From: Yimella sp. cx-51
GTDB lineage: Bacteria; Actinomycetota; Actinomycetes; Actinomycetales; Dermatophilaceae
Length of the DNA: 64,000 bases
Assembly (NCBI RefSeq): GCF_017654605.1
Contig: NZ_CP072113.1
Coordinates: forward strand, 1,736,001 to 1,800,000
Reading direction: 5' to 3'
Position numbers and translations under genes: made by a program. Positions 41,695-51,268 of this stretch are shown piece after piece. Every line of letters begins with the position of its first letter. Position 1 is the first letter of the stretch. Below the pieces are notes generated by a model. The model was not told where the DNA came from and ran no database searches. It worked only from the letters and a program-made list of their open reading frames with translations.

Positions 41695-42753
41695 ATGACC
41701 GTCCCCTTCAAAACTCCGATCACGCCGATGCTGGCCAAGGCTGCCCCAAGCGTCCCGCCCTCGTCGGAGAAGGTGAGCTACTCCTACGAGCCCAAGTGGG
41801 ACGGCTTCCGCTGCATCCTGGTCAAGGACAGCGACGACGTCGAACTCGAGTCGCGCGGATCGAAACCGCTGACTCGCTACTTCCCCGAGCTGATCGAAGC
41901 TGCCCGGCTGGATCTACCTGACCAGTGCGTGCTCGACGGCGAAGTGATCGTGCGGTCCGGCTCCCCCGGCGCCGAGCGCCTGAGTTTCGAGGCTCTCGGC
42001 CAGCGCATCCATCCGGCGGCGTCCCGGGTCAACAAGCTGTCGGTGGAAACCCCCGCCGAGATCGTCTTCTTCGATGCGCTCTGGATGGGCGGTGACTCGC
42101 TCATGGACGAACCCTTCTCGGTGCGCCGCACAGCCTTGGTCGACGGCCTGGCGCACGTGCCCAAGGGCAGCCCGTTCCATGTCACGCGGGTGACCGACGA
42201 CCCGGCGGTGGCGACCCGATGGTTCGAGCAGTTCGAAGGCGCTGGCCTGGACGGGGTCATTGCCAAAGACCTCAGCGGCAGCTACCAGCCGGGCAAGCGC
42301 ACCATGCTCAAGATCAAGCACAGTCGCACCTGCGACGCGGTGCTGCTCGGCTATCGGATCCACAAGAGCGGCAACGGTGTCGGCTCCTTATTGCTCGGCC
42401 TCTACGACGACGAAGGCAACCTGCGCAATGTCGGCGGCATCCTGGCCTTCACTGCCAAGCGCCGGGTCGAGCTCATCGACGAACTGGCTGACCTGGTGGT
42501 CACCGATGACGCAGGGGACGCAGTGCGCGGCGAGACGGATCGTTCGAGGTTCAGCAGCAACAAGGACGTCTCCTTCGTCAGGCTGCGGCCCGAGCGCGTG
42601 GTCGAGGTGAAGTTCGACCAGCTCGAAGGCTCACGCTTCCGTCATGGAGTCACCTTCCTGCGCTGGCGCCCCGACCGCGAACCGGAGTCGTGCCGGCTCG
42701 ATCAGGTCGATCGGGCCAAGGCCTATGACCTGGGCGACGTGCTCTCGAGTTGA
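41695..42753 (+). CDS. ligC: ATP-dependent DNA ligase (LigC type)
   Basis: 352 residues from ATG 41695. Adenylation motif KWDGFR gives nucleophile K34; motifs DGEVIV (III) and GLDGVIAKDL (IV), LKIKHSR (V) and the OB-fold region VVEVKFDQLEGSRFRHGVTFLRWRPDR follow. Length matches actinobacterial LigC, which seals nicks in repair and back-up end joining. It is convergent with a LigD-type polymerase gene (12 bp apart). Confidence 0.92.
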   Translation: MTVPFKTPITPMLAKAAPSVPPSSEKVSYSYEPKWDGFRCILVKDSDDVELESRGSKPLTRYFPELIEAARLDLPDQCVLDGEVIVRSGSPGAERLSFEALGQRIHPAASRVNKLSVETPAEIVFFDALWMGGDSLMDEPFSVRRTALVDGLAHVPKGSPFHVTRVTDDPAVATRWFEQFEGAGLDGVIAKDLSGSYQPGKRTMLKIKHSRTCDAVLLGYRIHKSGNGVGSLLLGLYDDEGNLRNVGGILAFTAKRRVELIDELADLVVTDDAGDAVRGETDRSRFSSNKDVSFVRLRPERVVEVKFDQLEGSRFRHGVTFLRWRPDREPESCRLDQVDRAKAYDLGDVLSS

Positions 42754-42765
42754 GCGGGGCACCGG

Positions 42766-43824
42766 CTACTTCTCGACGCGGTTGCCTTCGGCGTCCCAGT
42801 GCTCGGCCACCTTCTTGCTGGGCTGCACGCGGGGCGGCTCACCGGGCATCTTCGGGTAGTCGGGCGGGAAGTTGAGTTCGCCGAGACCGCGCTCCTGGAT
42901 GTCCTTGTCCCACAACGCGATCGCAGCGGTGATATCGCCAGGTGCGCCGAGCTCGGCCCACGCATCCCCGCGCTCCGCGAGGATCTCCGGAGCCGTGCGC
43001 ACGGTGTAGTCGGCCGGATCGGCATCACGCAGTACGTCCCAGGTGAGAGGCATCGACACCGGCGCGCCAGGCAGCGGCCGCGGTGAGTAGGCACCGGCGA
43101 TGGTGCGGTCGCGGCAGGCCTGGTTGAAGTCGACGAAGATCTTCTCCCCGCGCTGCTCCTTCCACCAGGCGGTGGTGACCAGCTCAGGCATGCGGCGCTC
43201 CAGTTCACGGGCCACGCCGATGACGCCGTGCCGTACGTCCAGGAACTCATGAGTCGGGGCAATGGACGCGTAGACGTGCACCCCGCGGTTACCCGAGGTC
43301 TTCACCCGCGGAGTGAAACCCAACTCCTGCAACAGCTCTCGCAGACCGAAGGCTGCCTCGACGGCGTCCTTGAAGTCACGACCCGGTTGTGGGTCGAGGT
43401 CGATCCGCAACTCGTCCGGGTTGTCGTTGTTGTCCGCTTTCACCGGCCACGGGTGGAAGGTGACGGTGTTCATCTGCGCGCACCACACGGCCGCTGCCGG
43501 CTCGTCGAGCACCAGTTGGGCGTGCTTGCGTCCCGACGGGTAGGTACACATGACCGTCTGCACGTAGTCGGGGACGCCGCGGGGTGGGTTCTTGGAGAAG
43601 AACTGCTCGCCCTCGATGCCCTCCGGGAAGCGTTGCAGCGCAACAGGTCTGCCGCCATTGGCGTGGATGAACGGTCCACCCACGGCCACCAGGTAGCGAG
43701 CGAGATCTTCCTTGGTGATGCCGTCGCCGGGAAAGATGACTCGGTCGGGGCTGGAGATCTTCACCGTCCGGGTTTCGCCGTTCGTGCCCTCGATCTCGAG
43801 CATCACCGGCTTCGCAGCTGCCAT
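42766..43824 (-). CDS. LigD-type polymerase domain protein (archaeo-eukaryotic primase fold)
   Basis: 352 residues from ATG 43824. It begins KISSPDRVIFPGDGITKEDLARYL, with QRFPEGIEGEQFFSKNPP, the catalytic RIDLDPQ metal motif, and KTSGNRGVHVYASI. This is the stand-alone polymerase/primase domain of LigD. Such enzymes add ribonucleotides in gap filling and end joining. With the adjacent LigC it forms a split, single-function repair pair; Ku is not seen in the window. Confidence 0.92.
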   Translation of the reverse strand: MAAAKPVMLEIEGTNGETRTVKISSPDRVIFPGDGITKEDLARYLVAVGGPFIHANGGRPVALQRFPEGIEGEQFFSKNPPRGVPDYVQTVMCTYPSGRKHAQLVLDEPAAAVWCAQMNTVTFHPWPVKADNNDNPDELRIDLDPQPGRDFKDAVEAAFGLRELLQELGFTPRVKTSGNRGVHVYASIAPTHEFLDVRHGVIGVARELERRMPELVTTAWWKEQRGEKIFVDFNQACRDRTIAGAYSPRPLPGAPVSMPLTWDVLRDADPADYTVRTAPEILAERGDAWAELGAPGDITAAIALWDKDIQERGLGELNFPPDYPKMPGEPPRVQPSKKVAEHWDAEGNRVEK

Positions 43825-43987
43825 GACGCAACTCTAGGGCCCTCGCTCTTGACCGTTTGCTGACCATTCCTTGCCCGAATGCAGACCGAACTGTTGCTCG
43901 ATGTTCACCCTGCGCCGACCGTTCGGTACCCACAACCGCCATAGCGTCACGACTGTTCGACTCCCCCGCGATCCGAAAGACGCCCCC

Positions 43988-46378
43988 ATGTCGATGTCTC
44001 CCTTCGTCCGCACCGCCGTTACCGGATCGGTGGCCGCACTTGCCGTCACGACCGCTGGCTGGTGTGCGCCGGCAGCCCGCGCCGCATCCAGTTCCGTCGT
44101 CATCGCCGAGGTGTACGGCGGCGGAGGCAACTCCGGTGCCTTACTCAACAGCGACTTCATCGAGCTCTACAACCTCAGCGGCGCTCCGGTCGATCTCGCG
44201 GGCTGGAGCGTGCAGTACTGGTCGGCCAGTGGCACCACCGCTCAACGGACACCCTTGACCGGCACCGTCGCGCCCGGTTCGAGCTTCCTGGTCAAGCAGG
44301 CGTCCGGTGCGAACACGTCGGCCCAGGCACTGCCCACGCCGGACGTCGTCGGCACGATCCCGATGAGCAGCACCGGCGGGCGGGTTGCGCTGGTCAACCC
44401 ATCGGGCCAGACCATCGATCTGCTCGGCTGGGGCAGCGCCTCGGCCAGCGAGGGCGGCCCGGCACCCGCCACCTCGAATGCGACGTCCTCGGCGCGTAAG
44501 TCGCCGTGCACCGATACCGACGACAACGCAGCCGATTTCGCCACCGGCGCACCCACCCCACGAAACTCGGCCGCCGGCCCGCAGGAGTGCACCCCCACTG
44601 CCCCGGACACCGGCGTGAGTGCGACGGTCGCCCAGATCCAGGGCGCCTCGCACATCTCGCCGATGAACGGCCGCCAGGTGAAGGACGTCACGGGCATCGT
44701 GACGGCGGTCAAGAGCTCCGGCTTCTGGATTCAGTCGAGCGCTCCGGACGACGACCCCAGGACCAGCGAAGGCATCTACGTCTTCAGTCGCACCGCGCCG
44801 AACGTCGCAGTCGGTGACGCCGTGACCGTGGCCGGCACGGTGGCGGAATACCGCGCGGGCGGATCGGGTGGCACGAGCAACCTGACCACCACCGAACTGG
44901 ACAACCCGACCGTCACCGTCGGGGCCTCGGGCCAGCCGCTGCCGGCTCCAGTGGTCCTCGGTGTCGACCGGGTGGCGCCGCCGCAGTCGATCTTCGCCGG
45001 TGACCCGGGATCGGTCGAGGCCGGCGGCGTGACCTTCGACCCGACCACCAACGCGATCGACTTCAACGAATCACTCGAAGGCATGCGCGTCGGTTTCAAG
45101 GACGCCCGCGCGGTCGGACCGACCAGCATCAGGTACGGCGAAACGCCCGTGGTGCCTGGTCAGCACGTCTCGGCGATCAACTCCCCTCGCGGCGGGGTGG
45201 TCTACGGCTCCTATGACAACCCGAACTCGCAGCGGCTCATCCTCAACGACTCGCTCATCAAGGGCGCGGTGTCCACCGCGCAGACCGGAGACGTCTACGC
45301 GGGCTCGACGGTCGGAGTGCTCGACTACTCCTTCGCCAACTACGTGGTCTACGCAACGCAGGCAGGCACGTTGAGCGCCAAGGGAATCCAGCGCGAGGTC
45401 ACCGCCGCCCCCGCTGGCAACGAGCTGGCCGTGGCCACCTTCAACGTGGAGAATCTTGCGCCTTCCGATCCCGCGACCAAGTTTGCCCGTCTGGCGCGGC
45501 AGGTGGTCACCAATCTGAAGGCGCCCGACATCCTCGCCCTTGAGGAGATCCAGGACGACAGCGGTGCCACCAACGACGGCGTTGTCGATTCGACCAAAAC
45601 CAGTGACGCCCTCATCGCAGCGATCAAGGCGGTGGGCGGCCCGGCATACCAAGCCAAGTGGGTCAACCCGGCCAACCTGCAGGACGGTGGAGCGCCCGGC
45701 GGAAACATCCGTCAGGTCTTCCTCTACCGCACCGACCGCGGCGTCTCCTTCGTCGACAAGCCCGGCGCAACCGCCAACAGCTCGATCGGTGTCGTGGGCA
45801 CCGGCCGCGACACCGGCCTCACCCAGTCCCCCGGACGCATCGACCCCACCAACGCCGCGTGGGCCAACTCCCGTAAGCCCCTCGTGGGTCAGTTCAGCTG
45901 GAACGACCGCAGCGTCTTCGTGGTCGCCAACCATTTCAACTCCAAGGGCGGCGACGACCCGCTCTTCGGACGCTTCCAGCAGCCGGTGCGAAGCTCGGAA
46001 ACCCAACGGCACAGCCAGGCCACCGTCGTCCGGGGCTTCGTCGACAAGCTGCTGGCAGCCGACCCGAAGGCGAATGTCATCGTGCTCGGTGACATCAACG
46101 ACTTCGAGTTCAGCCGCACCACCGACACCCTGGTGGGCGGTGGATCCACCGCGTTGACCGATCTGCCGCGCACGTTGCCGGCCGGTGAGCGGTACACCTA
46201 CGTCTACCAGGGCAACAGCCAGGTGCTCGACCACATCCTGCTCAGCCCCAACCTGGTGCGCACGATGGCGAACAAGCGCTACTCCTACGACATCGTCCAC
46301 ACCAATGCCGAGTTCAGCGATCAGGACTCCGATCACGACCCGCAGATCGTGCGGCTTCCGGTGCAAGTGACCCGCTGA
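43988..46378 (+). CDS. Secreted lamin-tail and endonuclease/exonuclease/phosphatase nuclease
   Basis: 796 residues from ATG 43988. The signal peptide ends in the ARAA region (residue ~31). A lamin-tail domain follows (VVIAEVYGGGGNSGALLNSDFIELYNLSG), then a linker with a beta domain of OB type (VKDVTGIVTAVKSSGFWIQ), then the EEP nuclease: VATFNVENL (Asn), ILALEEIQD (Glu), VVANHFNSKGGDD (His), VIVLGDINDF (Asp-x-Asn), and SDHDP (His). It degrades nucleic acid outside the cell, for nutrient use or biofilm turnover. All catalytic residues are present. Confidence 0.9.
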   Translation: MSMSPFVRTAVTGSVAALAVTTAGWCAPAARAASSSVVIAEVYGGGGNSGALLNSDFIELYNLSGAPVDLAGWSVQYWSASGTTAQRTPLTGTVAPGSSFLVKQASGANTSAQALPTPDVVGTIPMSSTGGRVALVNPSGQTIDLLGWGSASASEGGPAPATSNATSSARKSPCTDTDDNAADFATGAPTPRNSAAGPQECTPTAPDTGVSATVAQIQGASHISPMNGRQVKDVTGIVTAVKSSGFWIQSSAPDDDPRTSEGIYVFSRTAPNVAVGDAVTVAGTVAEYRAGGSGGTSNLTTTELDNPTVTVGASGQPLPAPVVLGVDRVAPPQSIFAGDPGSVEAGGVTFDPTTNAIDFNESLEGMRVGFKDARAVGPTSIRYGETPVVPGQHVSAINSPRGGVVYGSYDNPNSQRLILNDSLIKGAVSTAQTGDVYAGSTVGVLDYSFANYVVYATQAGTLSAKGIQREVTAAPAGNELAVATFNVENLAPSDPATKFARLARQVVTNLKAPDILALEEIQDDSGATNDGVVDSTKTSDALIAAIKAVGGPAYQAKWVNPANLQDGGAPGGNIRQVFLYRTDRGVSFVDKPGATANSSIGVVGTGRDTGLTQSPGRIDPTNAAWANSRKPLVGQFSWNDRSVFVVANHFNSKGGDDPLFGRFQQPVRSSETQRHSQATVVRGFVDKLLAADPKANVIVLGDINDFEFSRTTDTLVGGGSTALTDLPRTLPAGERYTYVYQGNSQVLDHILLSPNLVRTMANKRYSYDIVHTNAEFSDQDSDHDPQIVRLPVQVTR

Positions 46379-46393
46379 GTCCAACACCTCCTT

Positions 46394-46423
46394 GGGGCGG
46401 GTAGGAATGTTCCTGCCCGCCCC
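46394..46423 (+). terminator. Hairpin after the secreted nuclease gene
   Basis: GGGGCGGGTAGGAA pairs with TTCCTGCCCGCCCC (one wobble) across two bases, beginning 16 bp past the stop codon. No T run, so moderate confidence. Confidence 0.6.
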
Positions 46424-46468
46424 CGGCGTTGTGCCGTTGCAACCCCGAGGTGAAGGAGAGTGGTCGAC

Positions 46469-46870
46469 ATGGCCAAGGTGACCAAGACCGAGCAGGAGTG
46501 GCGCGAGCAACTCAGCCCCGCCGAGTACGCCGTGCTGCGCGAGGGAGGCACCGAGCGTCCGTTCACCGGCGAATACACCGACACCGAGACGCAGGGTGTC
46601 TACAGCTGTCGGGCGTGCGGCGTCGAACTCTTCCGCGACACCACCAAGTTCCACAGCCACTGCGGCTGGCCGTCCTTCTACGCACCGACGGAAGGGGAAA
46701 ACGTCACCCTCATCGAGGACCGCTCGATGGGCATGGTGCGCACCGAGGTGCGTTGTGCCAGTTGTGATTCCCACCTCGGCCACGTCTTCGAGGGCGAGGG
46801 CTACGACACCCCGACCGACCAGCGCTACTGCATCAACTCGGTGAGCTTGAAGCTCGAGCCCACTGACTGA
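46469..46870 (+). CDS. msrB: Peptide-methionine (R)-S-oxide reductase
   Basis: 133 residues from ATG 46469, ten bases after AGGAG; the GTG at 46460 is too close to that site. Zinc ligands C47-C50 (CRAC) and C96-C99 (CASC), the HCGWPSFY signature, and the catalytic C121 in RYCINSVSL. It reduces methionine-R-sulfoxide in proteins using thioredoxin. Confidence 0.95.
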   Translation: MAKVTKTEQEWREQLSPAEYAVLREGGTERPFTGEYTDTETQGVYSCRACGVELFRDTTKFHSHCGWPSFYAPTEGENVTLIEDRSMGMVRTEVRCASCDSHLGHVFEGEGYDTPTDQRYCINSVSLKLEPTD

Positions 46871-46886
46871 AAGTGATTGCAGGACA

Positions 46887-46924
46887 AACGAACCGGCCCG
46901 TCCAGATGGACGGGCCGGTTCGTT
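46887..46924. terminator. Bidirectional terminator between msrB and hemQ
   Basis: A 17-bp perfect stem (AACGAACCGGCCCGTCC and complement) with loop AGAT separates two convergent genes. Confidence 0.8.
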
Positions 46925-46937
46925 GACGTGCGACCGA

Positions 46938-47654
46938 TCAGCGCAGCTGTTCGACCAGGTCGGCGATGGTGATCTGCGGGCCGGTGAAGAAGGGGATCTC
47001 CTCGCGCACGTGACGGCGCGCGTCGACCGCTCGCAGGTCGCGCATGAGGTCGACGATGCGGTGCAGTTCGCCGGCTTCGAAGGCGAGCAACCACTCGTAG
47101 TCGCCGAGCGCGAACGAGGAGATGGTATTGGCACGCACGTCCTTGTAGTCGCGCGCCGCCTCGCCGTGCTCGCGCAGCATGCGACGGCGGTCCTCCTCGG
47201 GCAGGATGTACCAGTCGTAGGAGCGCACGAAGGGGTAGACGCAGACGTACTTCCCGGCCTCTTCACCGGCGAGGAAAGCCGGCACGTGACCGCGGTTGAA
47301 CTCTGCAGCGCGGTGCAGACCGGCGTTCGACCACACCGCATCGAAGCTCTGGCCCAGCTGGGTGCGCAAGAAGCCGTGGTAGGCGTCCTGCAACTGCTCG
47401 ATGGTGTCGGCGTGCCACCACACCAGCAGGTCGGCGTCGGCGCGCAGGCCGCCGACGTCGTAGATGCCGCGGACGACGACGCCCGACTTCTCCAGCGAGG
47501 CGAAGAACTTCTCCGCCTCCTTCACGGCCTTCTTGCGGTTGTCGGGCATCGGACGAACCGCTTTGAAGACCGAGTACATCGCGTACCGGATGGTGTTGTT
47601 GATCTCCTCAGCCTGCTCGGGAGTGGGCTCGGGGAACTGCTCGTGGTCGGTCAT
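46938..47654 (-). CDS. hemQ: Coproheme decarboxylase
   Basis: 238 residues from ATG 47654. A chlorite-dismutase fold: [50 protein letters not shown] (the Tyr that forms the radical is in this segment) and [25 protein letters not shown]. It turns coproheme into heme b with H2O2, the last step of the coproporphyrin-dependent pathway. It lies 8 bp downstream of hemY. Confidence 0.94.
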   Translation of the reverse strand: MTDHEQFPEPTPEQAEEINNTIRYAMYSVFKAVRPMPDNRKKAVKEAEKFFASLEKSGVVVRGIYDVGGLRADADLLVWWHADTIEQLQDAYHGFLRTQLGQSFDAVWSNAGLHRAAEFNRGHVPAFLAGEEAGKYVCVYPFVRSYDWYILPEEDRRRMLREHGEAARDYKDVRANTISSFALGDYEWLLAFEAGELHRIVDLMRDLRAVDARRHVREEIPFFTGPQITIADLVEQLR

Positions 47655-47662
47655 GACCGTCC

Positions 47663-49057
47663 TTATCTCGAATCGGATGGGATCAGTTGTTCGTGCACGG
47701 CTCGGGCGGCGGCGCGTCCGGAGCCGATACAGGCCGGGATGCCGACGCCGTCATAGGCAGCACCGGCGACGGAAATCCTTGGCAGACAAGCGACTTCGTC
47801 GCGAATGCGGGCGACGAGGTCGACGTGACCGGTGGCGTACTGCGGCAGGCCACCACCCCACCGTTTGACGTTGACGGCGACCGGAGCAGGCAACTCGCCC
47901 ACCGCCTCGCGCAGTTCGCGCAGGCCGTCGGCCGCCAGCACCGCATCGGGGCGCTGCAACGCCTCGGCGTCGCGGAAGCGACCCATCGAGACGCGCGCAT
48001 AGACCAGGTCAGGACGCTGCTGCCCCAGCCAGGGCCACTTCAGCGAGCTGAAGGTGGACGCCTTGATGCGGCGGCCGTCCAGCGGCGGCACCAGGAAACC
48101 GGACTGCTCCGGAAGTTGCTCGCGCACCGAACCCGGGAAGGCGTAGGTGATGACGGCCATCGAGGCGTATTCGATCGAGCGGAGCAACTGCGCCGCCGTG
48201 GGCGCGGACGCTTCGAGCAGCCGTGCAGTGGCCGGACCAGGGGTCGCCACCACGACGCCGTCGAAGCGCTGCGCCTCGCCGTCGCCCTGGCGAAGCATCC
48301 AGCCGCGCTCGTCCGGCTCCAACCCGGTGACGGTGACGCCGGTGCGGACGCGTGCTCCCCCGGCCTCCAAGCGATCGACCATGATCTGCGGCAGTGTGCC
48401 GATGCCACCGCGCAAACCCGCGAACACCGGAGGTTCGTCGTCGGTCGCCGCAGCCGGGGTGGCCTGGAAGCGGGACGCCGCAGCAGCTGCCTCCTGCAGC
48501 GAACGTCCTTCTCGCACAACGTCGTACAGCTGCGGGACACAGGCACGCAGGGAGAGGTAGCGGGCGTCGCCGGCGTAGACACCACCGAGCAAGGGCTCGA
48601 CCAGGCGATCGACCACCGCGGGGCCGAAGGCCTGCTCGACCGCATCGCCGACCGAGATGTCGTCACCGTCGAACTCGACCGGCTGCTCCTGCGCTGCGCG
48701 CTCGACCTCGTCGTCACTGAGCAGCCCACGCAGACCGGCGGCATCCGACGGCACGCCCATGAGGGTGCCGCGCGGCATCGGCTGCATTTCGCCGCGGCTC
48801 CACACCGCGGCTCCGAGCATCGCGGGGGCTACCACGTCGAGGCCGAGTTCGGCGACGAGCGCCCGGGTTTCGGGGCGGCGTCCGAGCATCGATTCGGCCC
48901 CGATGTCGACCATCGACCCAGCGATGGATTCGGTGCGCAGCTTGCCGCCGACGCGGTCGGTCGATTCCAGGACGGTGACTCGGGCACCGGCACGGAGTAA
49001 CTCCCACGCGGTGCTGAGTCCGGCGATACCGCCACCGATCACGGCTACTTCAACCAC
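47663..49057 (-). CDS. hemY: Coproporphyrinogen III oxidase (HemY/CgoX)
   Basis: 464 residues from GTG 49057; ATG 49087 would add ten residues. The FAD-binding start [24 protein letters not shown] is followed by [19 protein letters not shown], and the C-terminal FAD segment is [25 protein letters not shown]. In Gram-positive bacteria this protoporphyrinogen-oxidase-like enzyme oxidises coproporphyrinogen III; its partner hemQ directly downstream confirms that pathway. Confidence 0.92.
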   Translation of the reverse strand: MVEVAVIGGGIAGLSTAWELLRAGARVTVLESTDRVGGKLRTESIAGSMVDIGAESMLGRRPETRALVAELGLDVVAPAMLGAAVWSRGEMQPMPRGTLMGVPSDAAGLRGLLSDDEVERAAQEQPVEFDGDDISVGDAVEQAFGPAVVDRLVEPLLGGVYAGDARYLSLRACVPQLYDVVREGRSLQEAAAAASRFQATPAAATDDEPPVFAGLRGGIGTLPQIMVDRLEAGGARVRTGVTVTGLEPDERGWMLRQGDGEAQRFDGVVVATPGPATARLLEASAPTAAQLLRSIEYASMAVITYAFPGSVREQLPEQSGFLVPPLDGRRIKASTFSSLKWPWLGQQRPDLVYARVSMGRFRDAEALQRPDAVLAADGLRELREAVGELPAPVAVNVKRWGGGLPQYATGHVDLVARIRDEVACLPRISVAGAAYDGVGIPACIGSGRAAARAVHEQLIPSDSR

Positions 49058-49105
49058 GTGGCCCAGTTTCCCACGAGTAGCTTGCATCTCCGACGCCGGG
49101 TAGTA

Positions 49106-50503
49106 CTACCGCGAGCCGCTCAGTCCGCACGTCTGGACTGCACAGTCAAGAGCGGGAAGGAGTTCGCGAATCTCGTGTGGCCGCAAGGCGAATGGCGTGC
49201 GCATGAAGCCGTCCAGGCCGTTCCCGGACGCTGCAAAAGCAGCGCCGGACAGGAGTCCGACACCCTCGCGCGCTGCGGCTGCGACGAGTTGCCGGCTGCG
49301 CGGCGTCGGCAGCCGCCACCAGATCGACAGTCCACCGCTCGGACGCTGTGCCTGCCATCCGCGCTGCTGCCCGAAGTCCATCAGTAGGTCACGAGACTCG
49401 ATCAGCGCGGCACGGGTGTCGCTGTGCAGACCGGGTTGCTCCGTGAGCATCTCGGCGAGCGCCAACTGGTCGAGGACGGAAGACCCGAGATCGGTCGTCC
49501 GTCGGGCGACGGCCAACGGCCGCACATGCTGGCGTGGCGCGCGCACCCAGCCCAGGCGCAAGCCGCCCCAGTGCGTCTTGCTCGCCGAGCCGACCGTGAT
49601 GACGGCATCGTGGTGGGCCGCCATCGGCAGCACGTCGGGGCGTTTCTCCAGCCAGGTCTCACACAGTGTTTCGTCGACCACGGCGAGGGTGCTCTGGGAG
49701 CGCCAGATGTGTGCCAGGCGATCGCGATCGGCGTCGTCCAACAGCAGACCGGTGGGGTTCTTGAAGTCGACGACCGTCAGGCAGGCGGGGGCCTGCTTGG
49801 AGATCTGCTCGAACTCCTCGGCATCGAACTCCCCACCCGCAGCGGGCACCGCGACCGGCCGGCGCCCGATCGCTCGCACTGCCGCAACGGTGTTCGGGTA
49901 ACCCGGGCTGTCGAGGCTCACGCGCACACCCCGTGGCGTCAGTGACGTCAGGGCAAGGCTCGCCGCTGCCGTCGCGCCGGTGGTCACGACGATCTGGTCG
50001 GCTGTGGTCGCGACACCGCGGTCGCGGTAACGCTGGGCGATGGCTTCCCGCAGCGGCGGAATGCCGTAGGGGAAGTAGCCGCGGCCAGCGGTGTACCGGG
50101 GCAACTGCTCCAGTGCTCGCTCGAATGCCGCCTGCAGGCCGGGTGTCGCCGGCGGCGCGGCCTGCATGAAATTGGCAGTGTCGGGGTCGATCGGTTCGTC
50201 AGCAAGCGGCTCCCCACCGCCTGCCGCAGCGCCGCCGGGCAGGGTGACGCGCGTGCCCGAACCGTGCTCCGCCCGTGCGTAGCCTCGCTCGACCAGCACG
50301 CCGTAGGCCCGGGTCACCGTCGTGCGTGAAACCCCCAGAGCCGGCGCCAGTTCGCGCTCGCTGGGCAAGCGCATGCCGGGCAGCACTCGTCCGTCGGCAA
50401 CGGCCGCGCGCACGCCATCGGCAACCCAGAGGTATGTGGGTTGTTCGCTGCGCTCCTGCCCGAGCAAGGCGCGTAAGCGAGTTCCGGAGATTCGTCCGAC
50501 CAT
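49106..50503 (-). CDS. MocR-type GntR regulator with aminotransferase domain
   Basis: 465 residues from ATG 50503. The N-terminal winged helix is PTYLWVADGVRAAVADGRVLPGMRLPSERELAPALGVSRTTVTRAYGVLVERGYARAEHGSGTRV. The rest is a fold-type I aminotransferase-like domain, with the PLP Lys in VGSASKTHWGGLRLGWVRAP and VDFKNPTGLLL. It is divergent from a YczE-like membrane protein, a pairing common for MocR regulators, and an inverted repeat lies between them. Effector unknown. Confidence 0.92.
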   Translation of the reverse strand: MVGRISGTRLRALLGQERSEQPTYLWVADGVRAAVADGRVLPGMRLPSERELAPALGVSRTTVTRAYGVLVERGYARAEHGSGTRVTLPGGAAAGGGEPLADEPIDPDTANFMQAAPPATPGLQAAFERALEQLPRYTAGRGYFPYGIPPLREAIAQRYRDRGVATTADQIVVTTGATAAASLALTSLTPRGVRVSLDSPGYPNTVAAVRAIGRRPVAVPAAGGEFDAEEFEQISKQAPACLTVVDFKNPTGLLLDDADRDRLAHIWRSQSTLAVVDETLCETWLEKRPDVLPMAAHHDAVITVGSASKTHWGGLRLGWVRAPRQHVRPLAVARRTTDLGSSVLDQLALAEMLTEQPGLHSDTRAALIESRDLLMDFGQQRGWQAQRPSGGLSIWWRLPTPRSRQLVAAAAREGVGLLSGAAFAASGNGLDGFMRTPFALRPHEIRELLPALDCAVQTCGLSGSR

Positions 50504-50519
50504 GCGACCACTCTCACAC

Positions 50520-50546
50520 AAGTGGCCCTTTCCAGCAAGGCCACTT
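50520..50546. promoter_or_regulatory. Inverted repeat in the MocR/YczE gap
   Basis: AAGTGGCC (50520-50527) and GGCCACTT (50539-50546) are perfect 8-bp arms with an 11-bp spacer, in a 53-bp divergent gap. Likely MocR operator controlling both genes. Confidence 0.65.
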
Positions 50547-50556
50547 CTGCGCCACG

Positions 50557-51264
50557 ATGGAGCCCATGAGCAGCACCGTCGCCACACCCCGCCGAGAGCT
50601 TGCGAACCTCTCGCCCATCGAGCAGCTACGCGCTGGTCGGATGCCGCGCAGGCTCGTCCAGCTCTTCATCGGGCTCTCGCTCTACGGCCTGGCGATGGCG
50701 ATGATGGTGCGCGCCGGCATCGGGCTCGACCCGTGGGATGTCTTCCACTACGGCGTCTTCCTGCACACCGGCTGGACCCTCGGCGTCACGGTGATCGTGG
50801 TGAGTATCCCGGTGTTGTTGCTCTGGGCACCCCTGCGCCAGTGGCCGGGCCTGGGCACTATCGCCAATACGGTCTGGATCGGTGTGGCCACCGACATCTC
50901 CCTGGCGCTTGTGCCGACAGCGCACGGACTCTTCAACCAGACCTCGATGTTCATTGCGGGGCTGGTGATCAACGCCCTCGGTGGAGCGCTCTACATCGGC
51001 AGTCAGCTCGGCCCGGGTCCGCGCGACGGCCTGATGACCGGCCTGCACCGCCGCACCGGCGTGAGCCTGCGGCTGGTGCGCACCGGCATCGAACTCACCG
51101 TCCTGGCGATGGGCTGGTTGCTGGGTGGCATCGTCGGAGTCGGGACGCTGCTCTACGCCCTGCTGATCGGCCCGCTCGTCCAGGCATTCTTGCCGCGCTG
51201 CATCGTCGACCTTCCCGGACACACGACGCCGTCCGAGGAGGAGCTCGCCGAACGAGGCGACTGA
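50557..51264 (+). CDS. YczE/YyaS/YitT-like membrane protein
   Basis: 235 residues from ATG 50557 (ATG 50566 also possible). Five to six membrane helices; typical stretches are LFIGLSLYGLAMAMMVRAGIGLDPWDVFHYG and INALGGALYIGSQLGPGPRDGLMTGLHRRTGVSLRLVRTGIEL. Probably a small-molecule transporter or sensor whose expression is set by the divergent MocR. Its stop is 4 bp from the convergent hemE stop. Confidence 0.88.
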   Translation: MEPMSSTVATPRRELANLSPIEQLRAGRMPRRLVQLFIGLSLYGLAMAMMVRAGIGLDPWDVFHYGVFLHTGWTLGVTVIVVSIPVLLLWAPLRQWPGLGTIANTVWIGVATDISLALVPTAHGLFNQTSMFIAGLVINALGGALYIGSQLGPGPRDGLMTGLHRRTGVSLRLVRTGIELTVLAMGWLLGGIVGVGTLLYALLIGPLVQAFLPRCIVDLPGHTTPSEEELAERGD

Positions 51265-51268
51265 GGGG

